A stretch of 64,000 bases of DNA from VXPQ01 sp964608315 (GTDB lineage: Bacteria; Bacteroidota; Rhodothermia; Rhodothermales; VXPQ01): contig CAZSNF010000011.1 in NCBI GenBank assembly GCA_964608315.1, forward strand, positions 34,236 to 98,235, given 5' to 3'. Below, one piece after another: positions 52,310 to 59,432 of this stretch. Under the pieces are notes generated by a model. The model saw only the letters and a list, made by a program, of their open reading frames with translations, made no database searches and was not told where the DNA came from. The stretch's first letter is position 1; the number at the start of each line of letters is the position of its first letter. The translations under genes were made by a program, and so were the position numbers.

Positions 52310-53479
52310 TCAGCCGCCCGCCCGCCTCGCCGCGCGCAACGCTTCGATCAGGGCCTGGACGTCCTGTTCGTCGTTATACGCATGGGGAGAGATGCGGACG
52401 GCGCTTCCGCGGACGGACACCGTAATGCCGCGCTGCCTGAGGCTGTCGCGCAGGCGGTCAGGGGCCATGCCGAGGGCGTCTTTGCTTCGCAGCCCGAACA
52501 AGTGATGGGCGCGTCCTTCGGAAGGTTCGATCAGGAATCCGAGTTCTTCGGCGCAGCGTGCGAGGGGTCGGGTCAGATTTCGGCAATATTCCTGAATAGC
52601 CGCCGGCGTCAGGTCCAGCACGATCTTCAGGGCCGCCGCAAGCATGGGGACCAGCGCGAAATTGCTTCGCTCGCCCATGTCGAAGCGGATGGCTCCCGGA
52701 TGATACTGATCCTGGTAATCGACGATCGCGCTGAATTTTTCGCTGTTTTCCCGGGTAATCCAGTTTTCTTCGATAGGGCGTCCTGCGTGCCAGCGTTCGG
52801 CGTAACAGGCCAGCCCCAGCGAATACGGTCCGAGCAGCCATTTGTATCCGGCGCAGATCACCGCGTCCGGACGGATGCGCTCGACGTCGAAGGGCAGGGC
52901 GCCCACGGATTGCGTTCCGTCCACGACCAGCGCCGCTCCCGCCTCGCGGGCCCGCTGCGCAATGGCTTCGAGGTCGAAAAGCGTACCGTCGGTCCAGTGT
53001 ATGTGGGGCATGGCTACGATAGCCGTGCTCCCGTCGATGGCCTCAAGGATGCGTTCGTTCCATCGGGCGGCCCGGTCGCAAACTCCCTCTCCGGGCCCGA
53101 CCGTTTTCAGCGTCGCGCCCGCCTCTGCCGCTTTTCGTCGCCAGGAGTACACATTGCTGGGGAATTGTTCGTCCAGCGTCACGATGTTGTCGCCTTGCTC
53201 GACAGGCAAGTTAGCGGCTATGGTGGCGACGCCGTACGATGCGGAGGGAATAATGGCTACGGAATCGGCCGGAGCATGGATCAGTTGCCCGAACAGGGCC
53301 CGCAGCCGGTCGCTGGCCTCGAAAAAGTCCTCGATCTGTACGCTGGAGGGGTCCCGGCGCCGCCGAATACCGGCGATGCCCGCCTCTTCCACGCTTCGCG
53401 CCATGGGAGCCATGAAGGCGCAATTCAGGTAGTGGAGGCGCTCTGGCAGCGAAAAGAGATTTTTTTGACAGGTCAGCAT
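52310..53479 (-). CDS. PLP-dependent class V aminotransferase family protein
   Basis: The 389-residue product has the class V fold: NIVTLDEQFPSNVYSWRRKA, MPHIHWTDGTLFDLEAI, ALVVDGTQSVGALPFDV (PLP-binding Asp-x-x-Gln) and VICAGYKWLLGPYSLG with the Schiff-base Lys. Relatives include cysteine desulfurases, kynureninase and isopenicillin N epimerase-like proteins. There is no SufS or IscS active-site Cys loop, so iron-sulfur work is unlikely. Function not assigned. Confidence 0.83.
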   Translation of the reverse strand: MLTCQKNLFSLPERLHYLNCAFMAPMARSVEEAGIAGIRRRRDPSSVQIEDFFEASDRLRALFGQLIHAPADSVAIIPSASYGVATIAANLPVEQGDNIVTLDEQFPSNVYSWRRKAAEAGATLKTVGPGEGVCDRAARWNERILEAIDGSTAIVAMPHIHWTDGTLFDLEAIAQRAREAGAALVVDGTQSVGALPFDVERIRPDAVICAGYKWLLGPYSLGLACYAERWHAGRPIEENWITRENSEKFSAIVDYQDQYHPGAIRFDMGERSNFALVPMLAAALKIVLDLTPAAIQEYCRNLTRPLARCAEELGFLIEPSEGRAHHLFGLRSKDALGMAPDRLRDSLRQRGITVSVRGSAVRISPHAYNDEQDVQALIEALRAARRAGG

Positions 53480-53536
53480 TGGTCGTTTCGCAAACGCGAT
53501 AGGTATGAAAATTTCTTGCGGCGGTTGCGGGGGCGA

Positions 53537-53553
53537 GTATCAGAGTGTCCCTT
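53537..53553. repeat. Relic element end beyond hisF
   Basis: GTATCAGAGTGTCCCTT matches the outer right end. It begins 3 bases after the hisF stop codon in the direction of transcription. The rest of the element is absent. Confidence 0.5.
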
Positions 53554-53556
53554 GGG

Positions 53557-54330
53557 TTATGTCGTTTCTTTCAGGCGTACGACGATGCCCCGGTCGTGCA
53601 GAAAGCGTTTTGCTTCCGAAACGGAATATTCCCTGAAATGAAAAATGGAGGCGGCGAGCACGGCGTCGGCGGCGCCCTGCGCCAGCGCGGCGTGCAGGTG
53701 CTCCAGCGTACCGGCGCCCCCGGAAGCAATGACGGGAACCGATACGCTTTCGGCGATGGCGCGGAGGAGTTGCGTATCGTAGCCATTTTTCGTTCCGTCG
53801 CAATCCATGGACGTGACGAGCAATTCGCCCGCCCCGCGTCGTTCGGCTTCGACGGCCCACTCGATGGCGTCCAGATCGACCGGATTGCGGCCGCCGTGCG
53901 TATATACGCCCCATTGCTCCTCGCCTGTTCGCTTTGCGTCGATGGCCACGACGATGCATTGCGTCCCGAAGGCGCTCGCGCCCAGCGAAATCAGGTTGGG
54001 GTTGCGAATGGCGGCGGAATTGACGGATATTTTGTCAGCGCCTGCGTGGAGCATGGCGCGCATGTCTTCGACGGTTCGGAGTCCGCCGCCGACGGTCAGG
54101 GGGATGAATGCCTGATCGGCGGTTCGACGCACCACGTCGTGCATGATGCCGCGGTTTTCGTGCGTGGCCGTAATATCCAGGAAAACGAGTTCGTCCGCGC
54201 CTTCGGCGTCGTAAAACCGCGCCTGTTCGACAGGGTCGCCGGCGTCCACGATGTCCACGAAGCGTACGCCTTTGACCACGCGGCCTTCGTCCACGTCCAG
54301 ACAGGGAATGATGCGTCGGGCGAGCGCCAT
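53557..54330 (-). CDS. hisF: Imidazole glycerol phosphate synthase subunit HisF
   Basis: HisF is the cyclase half of IGP synthase, working with HisH to form IGP and AICAR. The 257-residue (beta/alpha)8 protein starts ALARRIIPCLDVDEGRVVKG with the catalytic Asp11-equivalent in CLDV, and has ELVFLDITAT, IPLTVGGGLRT, KISVNSAAI, GVYTHGGR and the second phosphate site VIASGGAGT. The start ATG shares its A with the hisA stop (TGATG at 54332-54328). Confidence 0.96.
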   Translation of the reverse strand: MALARRIIPCLDVDEGRVVKGVRFVDIVDAGDPVEQARFYDAEGADELVFLDITATHENRGIMHDVVRRTADQAFIPLTVGGGLRTVEDMRAMLHAGADKISVNSAAIRNPNLISLGASAFGTQCIVVAIDAKRTGEEQWGVYTHGGRNPVDLDAIEWAVEAERRGAGELLVTSMDCDGTKNGYDTQLLRAIAESVSVPVIASGGAGTLEHLHAALAQGAADAVLAASIFHFREYSVSEAKRFLHDRGIVVRLKETT

Positions 54331-55130
54331 CAGGAAGGAGGTTGCTTGTCGGGTCGGGAAATCGTTTTCGCCGTCGAGAAACAATCGAGATCGACTTCCT
54401 GCTTGTAATTCCAGCACCAGAACTGCTGACACGGGAAACGATTTTCGTAGAGCGCGCGGCCTATGATAATGGAGTCCACCCTGTGCGAAACAAGGTCTCC
54501 AAGGCGGACAAGGTCTGCATGGCTTCCGACGCCGCCGGACGCGGTAATGCGCGCATGACGCAGCGTAGCGCCAAGCGCGCGGTAGGCGTCGAGGTTGGGA
54601 CCCTGCATGGTTCCGTCCCGTCCGATATCCGTATACACGATGCGCCGGACGCCCCGGTTTTCCATGTCTCGGGCCATGGCGACGGCGTCGAGGCCGCTTC
54701 TTTCCAGCCAGCCTTCGATGCGGACTTCTCCGTCGCGGGCGTCGATGCCTGTGATCACCCGGTTGCATGAATAGCGCGCCACGGCTTCGGAAACGAAGTC
54801 GGGTTCGCGCGCCGCCGCCGTGCCGAGAATGACCCTGTAAACCCCCAGTTCAAGCGCTTCCTCGATATCCTCCATGCTGCGAACGCCGCCGCCGAGTTGC
54901 ACCGGAATATCCAGTTCCCGGCATATCGCGCGAATGACTTCGCGGTTGGGCGAACGATCCCCGCGCGCGGCGTCCAGATCGACCACGTGCAGCGTACGCG
55001 CATTTTGCACGCGCCATAACTTGGCCATCTTGACGGGGTCCTCGAAATACACCGTCTCCTTGTCGTACGCGCCCTGATAGAGTCGTACGCAGCGTCCGCC
55101 GCGAAGGTCTATGGCCGGAATAACAAGCAT
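54330..55130 (-). CDS. hisA: ProFAR isomerase HisA
   Basis: HisA isomerises ProFAR to PRFAR. The 266-residue product has the (beta/alpha)8 pattern with catalytic Asp in LVIPAIDLRGGRCVRLYQG, plus VQLGGGVRSMEDIEEAL, VYTDIGRDGTMQGPN and ITASGGVGSHADL. The C terminus carries about 25 residues beyond the usual end (ENRFPCQQFWCWNYKQEVDL...). It lies 117 bases downstream of hisH and is coupled to hisF. Confidence 0.95.
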   Translation of the reverse strand: MLVIPAIDLRGGRCVRLYQGAYDKETVYFEDPVKMAKLWRVQNARTLHVVDLDAARGDRSPNREVIRAICRELDIPVQLGGGVRSMEDIEEALELGVYRVILGTAAAREPDFVSEAVARYSCNRVITGIDARDGEVRIEGWLERSGLDAVAMARDMENRGVRRIVYTDIGRDGTMQGPNLDAYRALGATLRHARITASGGVGSHADLVRLGDLVSHRVDSIIIGRALYENRFPCQQFWCWNYKQEVDLDCFSTAKTISRPDKQPPS

Positions 55131-55247
55131 GGCGAAAGGGTTTCGGGGCGTTCGGGGCAAAAACGAAGGGCGAAAGCCGTCCGCTTCCGCCCGTTTGCCG
55201 TGTCGCGCAGGTTCGTACGCATGGATTCGCACAGTTGCGCCGCGATT

Positions 55248-55901
55248 TTACGCCAGGCGCCGTACCGGGTCTGCAAAATTTCGCAGAATACGCAGGCCGT
55301 TGGCCTGGCTCTTTTCCGGGTGAAACTGGACCCCGTATACATTGTTTCGCTGCACTATGGCGGGGAACGCTACGCCATGCCGGCAATGCGCCAGCGTGTC
55401 GGAGACAGTCGCTGGCGTCGCCGCATAGGAATGCACGAAATAAAAATACGGTTCGGGCGGGAGCCCGCGCAAAAGCGGATCTTTGCGTTGCGGCTTTACG
55501 GTGTTCCAGCCCATGTGCGGGATTTTCAGGGGATTTTCCGGAGATTCCCGGTATTGCGCGGGGGCGCAGGCGTTTCGGAAATGTCGCACGGAGCCCGGCA
55601 AGACGCCCAGTCCGTCGTGCCGTCCCATTTCCTCGCTGGATTCGAAGAGGAGTTGCATGCCCACGCAGACGCCAAGGAAGGGTTTGCCTTCCCGGATGGC
55701 GTCCAGAATGGGCGTTTCCAGCGCCCTGCGGCGTATTTCGTCGATGCAGGCCCCGAAAGCGCCTACGCCGGGCAATACCACCTTGTCGGCGGCGCGAATA
55801 TCTTCCGGGCGATCCGACCGGACCACAGGGGCGCCCACGGCCTCGAACGCCTTTTCGATGGAGCGCAGGTTGCCGATGCCGTAATCGACAATGGCGATCA
55901 T
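55248..55901 (-). CDS. hisH: Imidazole glycerol phosphate synthase glutaminase subunit HisH
   Basis: HisH releases ammonia from glutamine for HisF. The 217-residue class I amidotransferase has AIVDYGIGNLRSIEKAFEAVG, VLPGVGAFGACI, PFLGVCVGMQLLFE with the catalytic Cys and VYGVQFHPEKSQANG with His-x-Glu. Its ATG is one base beyond the proC stop, a sign of cotranscription. Confidence 0.96.
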   Translation of the reverse strand: MIAIVDYGIGNLRSIEKAFEAVGAPVVRSDRPEDIRAADKVVLPGVGAFGACIDEIRRRALETPILDAIREGKPFLGVCVGMQLLFESSEEMGRHDGLGVLPGSVRHFRNACAPAQYRESPENPLKIPHMGWNTVKPQRKDPLLRGLPPEPYFYFVHSYAATPATVSDTLAHCRHGVAFPAIVQRNNVYGVQFHPEKSQANGLRILRNFADPVRRLA

Positions 55902-55902
55902 G

Positions 55903-56721
55903 TCATTGCTTGCTCAATTCCGCGGAACGCTCGGCGGCCGTCGCGACGGCGTTGATGAGCATGGTGCGTATGCCGTGCGCTTCCAGTTCCGCGACGGCTG
56001 CGATGGCCGTGCCGCCCGGGGTGGTTACCTCGTCGCGCAGAATGGCCGGGTGCTTGCCCGTATCCCGAACCAGTTTGGCTGCGCCGTATACGGTCTGGGA
56101 CGCCAGCCGAAACGCGGTGGAGCGGGGCAGCCCCTGCTTTACGCCCGCGTCGGTGAGGGATTCGATGAACATGTATACGTAGGCGGGTCCGCTGCCGGAT
56201 AATCCCGTGATCGCGTCCAGCATGTGTTCGGGGACGACTTCCACCGTTCCGACCGTTTCGAAAATATGCCGGGCAAGGCCCAGATGTTTCGCGGTCGCGA
56301 ATCGTCCGCCCGTAATGGCCGAGGCTCCTTCGTCTACGATGGCCGGGGTGTTCGGCATGGCGCGCACCACCGGAATTTCCTGCCCGAACGCTTCCTCCAG
56401 CGCCTGGGCGGTAACGCCGGCGAGCACAGAGATCACCAGCGTTTGCGGATGCACATGCTCCCTGATTTCCTGGATGACCCCGGTCACGTTATGCGGTTTC
56501 ACCGCCAGCACGACGATGGTGGCTCCTTGCACGGCGCCGGGGTTGTCGCTGGTCGTGGAGATGCCCGGAAAGTCCTGTTGCAGCTCCTGCAACGCGGATT
56601 TTGCGCGGCGCGTGGCGCGCAATTGCGCCGGTTCGAATTCGTGGCCTGTGATGAGGCCGCCTATGAGCGCGCGCCCGATGTTTCCTGCGCCGATGATGGT
56701 GACGGTTTCGTTCTGAAGCAT
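55903..56721 (-). CDS. proC: Pyrroline-5-carboxylate reductase
   Basis: ProC makes proline from pyrroline-5-carboxylate with NAD(P)H. The 272-residue product has TVTIIGAGNIGRALIGGLI (dinucleotide fold), VLAVKPHNV, VRAMPNTPAIVDEGASAI and the C-terminal signature AITGLSGSGPAYVYMFIESLTDAGVKQGL... RDEVTTPGGTAIAAVAEL. It lies inside the histidine operon between hisB and hisH, though its pathway is different. ATG 56721 was chosen over an upstream frame. Confidence 0.95.
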   Translation of the reverse strand: MLQNETVTIIGAGNIGRALIGGLITGHEFEPAQLRATRRAKSALQELQQDFPGISTTSDNPGAVQGATIVVLAVKPHNVTGVIQEIREHVHPQTLVISVLAGVTAQALEEAFGQEIPVVRAMPNTPAIVDEGASAITGGRFATAKHLGLARHIFETVGTVEVVPEHMLDAITGLSGSGPAYVYMFIESLTDAGVKQGLPRSTAFRLASQTVYGAAKLVRDTGKHPAILRDEVTTPGGTAIAAVAELEAHGIRTMLINAVATAAERSAELSKQ

Positions 56722-56805
56722 GGGGCAAGCGTCGAAAGGGACGTGAATAGCGTGTCGCCGAAGCAGGCGAGGGGGAGGGTGTGGTTGCCGGGACGGTCCG
56801 CCGGG

Positions 56806-56821
56806 GTCAGAGCGTTCCCTT
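56806..56821. repeat. Relic element end at the hisB stop
   Basis: GTCAGAGCGTTCCCTT matches the outer right end of the element family. Read on the minus strand it encodes Lys-Gly-Thr-Leu and the TGA stop of hisB (56809-56807). Confidence 0.55.
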
Positions 56822-57415
56822 GGTGGAAGGCGTCCTGGCGAAAGACGGGTCTCTGTGCGCGGCATAGCGCAATGCGCGGGCCGCGGCCTTGAAGATTGCC
56901 TCTATCGTATGGTGCGCATTTTTTCCGCGGAGCGCTTCGATGTGCAGGTTGCACCGGGCGTGTTCGGCGAAGGCGCCCCAGAAATGTTCGACCATTTCGA
57001 CGGAAAGGTCGCCCACGCGCTCGCGCTCGAAACGGGCCCGGTAATCCAGGTAAAATCTTCCGGACAGATCGACGACGGCGCGGGCTAGCGCCTCGTCCAT
57101 CGGCGCGTAGGCGTGTCCGAAGCGGCGAATAAAGGCCTTGTCGCCCAGCGCTTGCCGAAAAGCGTCTCCGAGGGAGATGGCTACGTCCTCGACGGTATGG
57201 TGTTCGTCCACGTGCAGGTCGCCCTTGCAGAAGACCTGAAGCCCGAACCCGCCGTGTTTGGCGAGCAAGTCCAGCATGTGGTCCAGAAACCCGATCCCGG
57301 TCTGGTTGTCGTATGCTTCCGTCCCGTCGAGATGGAGGGTTATGCGGACGCTGGTTTCCGACGTTTCCCGCGCGACGGAAGCGCTGCGCGTATCGAATTC
57401 GCTGGAAGCGGGCAT
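56807..57415 (-). CDS. hisB: Imidazoleglycerol-phosphate dehydratase
   Basis: HisB dehydrates IGP to imidazole acetol phosphate. The 202-residue monofunctional enzyme has the metal-binding motifs GIGFLDHMLDLLAKHGGF, DLHVDEHHTVEDVAISLG, and HFWGAFAEHARCNLHIEALRGKNAHHTIEAIFKAAARAL. There is no N-terminal phosphatase domain. It is first in the minus-strand block hisB-proC-hisH-hisA-hisF. Its final residues KGTL and stop come from a relic element end. Confidence 0.95.
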   Translation of the reverse strand: MPASSEFDTRSASVARETSETSVRITLHLDGTEAYDNQTGIGFLDHMLDLLAKHGGFGLQVFCKGDLHVDEHHTVEDVAISLGDAFRQALGDKAFIRRFGHAYAPMDEALARAVVDLSGRFYLDYRARFERERVGDLSVEMVEHFWGAFAEHARCNLHIEALRGKNAHHTIEAIFKAAARALRYAAHRDPSFARTPSTKGTL

Positions 57416-57551
57416 GGCGATGGGCGTGAATGGCGCGGGCGGAAACGAACATTGGGTTCAGGTCGGCGTACTGTATGCAATACCTGGCAAATTGTTCGCT
57501 ATGCGAAACGTTTTGCCTGTCGTTCGTCTTCGTTCGCCGCCGGCTACGGCT

Positions 57552-59189
57552 ATGGATATGGCTACAGACGGGTTCTCTCCCCGATCATTTTGCGAACGCG
57601 TCCCGGCATGGGCCTGGTTGGCTGCGTTCGTTGTCTTCGCGACGACGCTGCCCGCGCAAGGGCAAATGCTTCCTGGCGTCGCGACTTACAGGGTTACCTT
57701 CAAGGGCGCCTGGACCATGGACAGCACGCCCGGCGGCGTCGCGCCCAGGGCGTACTTTGACAGGCTGACGGGCGCCGTGCATAATAATACGGTGACTTTC
57801 TGGGAACCCGGCGGCGTAGCTCAGCGCGCGGTGGAACTGGTGGCGGAGCTGGGCTATTCGACCACGTTTGAAGCCGTTGTCGCCGCCAACAGCCGGAACG
57901 CTGAATTTTTTCGTGAAGATATCGGTAAGGGAGGGGAGGTTACGGCGACGTTCGATATTCAATTGACAACGGATCGTCCGCTGTTCACCATTTTGTCGAG
58001 GATCAGTCCCAGCCCGGATTGGTTCGTGGGCCTTTCCGGCCTTTCCCTGCTGGACGACCAGAATCAATGGCTATCGAGTCATTCGGCGGATCTGTTTGCG
58101 TACGACGCCGGAACCAAAGACGGGACCGAGTTTAGCGAAGCCGGCGCCGACACCGATCCCCCCGGAACCATCACGAGCCTCAGGGGGGTCGGCAAGTTTT
58201 CCAACGAGCATCCCATGGCGAGGCTTACTTTCGATCTTCAGAAAAGCACCGCGCCGAATACCGCGCCTGTGTTCACCGGCGAAAAGAATTTTTCCGTGCA
58301 GGAGAATAACGTGAAGGTGGGCGCGGTGCAGGCGACGGACGGCGACGATGCGGACAGCGTAACCGGCTATACGATCGAATCCGGTTTGAGCGGAGCGCTT
58401 TTTTCGATTGCGTCGACGGGAGAATTGACCTTCAGGGTTGCTCCGAATTATGAGGATCCGCAAGATCCGCGCAAGCTTAATATACATTTGGCCAGGGTCC
58501 GGGTAACGAGCGGGACGGGCGGCCGGGAATTGTCTGCGACGCAGGTGATATCGGTGACGGTGACGGACGAAGACGGGGAAGCGCCGTCTGTTCCAGCGGC
58601 TCCGGAAGTGACAGCGGTTTCAGTGTTCATGTTGCGCGCGACATGGTCGGCTCCGTCCAATGCGGGTCCCGATATAGACGACTATGACTATCGGTACCGG
58701 GAAGAAGGGAGTTCGGCCTGGACGGAGGTAGCGAACACGACGATTACAGAGTTATCCGCTGCGATTGGCGGGCTTTCCGCCGGCACGGCCTACGAAGTGC
58801 AGGTTCGCGCGACCAACGCAGAGGGTTCCAGCGGCTGGTCGCCTTCGGGCGCGGGTTCCACGCCTGACGATTCGGACAACGACGAGGAGACTACTTCGGT
58901 TGAACCTGCGGACCGGGAAATTCCTTCGGTCTTCGCGCTCCGGCAGAATTATCCGAATCCGTTCAATCCGGAGACGACGATACGTTATGACTTGCCGCGG
59001 GCAGGGAAAGTTCGCCTTGCAGTATACGACCCGCTGGGCCATGAAGTAGCCGTACTGGTTGACGGCTCGCAGCCTGCGGGTCATTATGCGGTCCGTTTCG
59101 CGGCGGACCATTTACCGAGCGGCTTGTACGTATACCGCTTGCAGGCGGGAAGAGAGCCCATGGCGCGAACGATGCTGTTGGTGAAGTAG
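57552..59189 (+). CDS. Secreted spondin-domain protein with cadherin-like and FN3 domains and T9SS tail
   Basis: After a signal peptide (AWAWLAAFVVFATTLPAQG) comes a spondin-N-type domain (TYRVTFKGAWT... FTILSRISPSPDWFVGLSGLSLLD, residues about 37-220). It is followed by a cadherin-like repeat (APVFTGEKNFSVQENNVKVG), one fibronectin type III domain (WSAPSNAGPDIDDYDYRYR) and a T9SS type A sorting tail (LRQNYPNPFNPETTIRYD... GLYVYRLQAG). It is presumably exported and attached to, or released from, the cell surface. Start is uncertain: ATG 57501 and 57558 are in frame. The stop TAG starts the border TAGGGCCTGTTAAGG. Confidence 0.85.
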   Translation: MDMATDGFSPRSFCERVPAWAWLAAFVVFATTLPAQGQMLPGVATYRVTFKGAWTMDSTPGGVAPRAYFDRLTGAVHNNTVTFWEPGGVAQRAVELVAELGYSTTFEAVVAANSRNAEFFREDIGKGGEVTATFDIQLTTDRPLFTILSRISPSPDWFVGLSGLSLLDDQNQWLSSHSADLFAYDAGTKDGTEFSEAGADTDPPGTITSLRGVGKFSNEHPMARLTFDLQKSTAPNTAPVFTGEKNFSVQENNVKVGAVQATDGDDADSVTGYTIESGLSGALFSIASTGELTFRVAPNYEDPQDPRKLNIHLARVRVTSGTGGRELSATQVISVTVTDEDGEAPSVPAAPEVTAVSVFMLRATWSAPSNAGPDIDDYDYRYREEGSSAWTEVANTTITELSAAIGGLSAGTAYEVQVRATNAEGSSGWSPSGAGSTPDDSDNDEETTSVEPADREIPSVFALRQNYPNPFNPETTIRYDLPRAGKVRLAVYDPLGHEVAVLVDGSQPAGHYAVRFAADHLPSGLYVYRLQAGREPMARTMLLVK

Positions 59190-59195
59190 GGCCTG

Positions 59196-59383
59196 TTAAG
59201 GAAGTTCTGATTCAAGGACACTCTGATTAAATCTGCTTCGATCAGCGCTTCACGTTCGTGCGTGCAGCACATTGTGCAGGCGTCGTTGAAATCAGCGGTA
59301 AACGCTTCGGATTCAGGGTATGGCGAACGTGAAGCGCCCCTCGCAGCCTCTGAACTTTGCACATTTAATCAGAGTATCCTTAA
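59196..59383. mobile_element. Short-form TTAAGG element inserted beside an older end
   Basis: TTAAGGAAGTTCTGATT (59196-59212) is interrupted by CAAGGACACTCTGATTAAAT, which begins a complete short-form element ending TTTAATCAGAGTATCCTTAA at 59383. The internal junction GTGAAGCGCCC to CTCGCAGCC equals that at 46025-46194. It lies between two paralogous secreted-protein genes. Confidence 0.82.
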
Positions 59384-59432
59384 ATTGTTCGCTTGTAACA
59401 CGTTTTCCCGGTCTCCTTTCCTGCGCGTAGCG

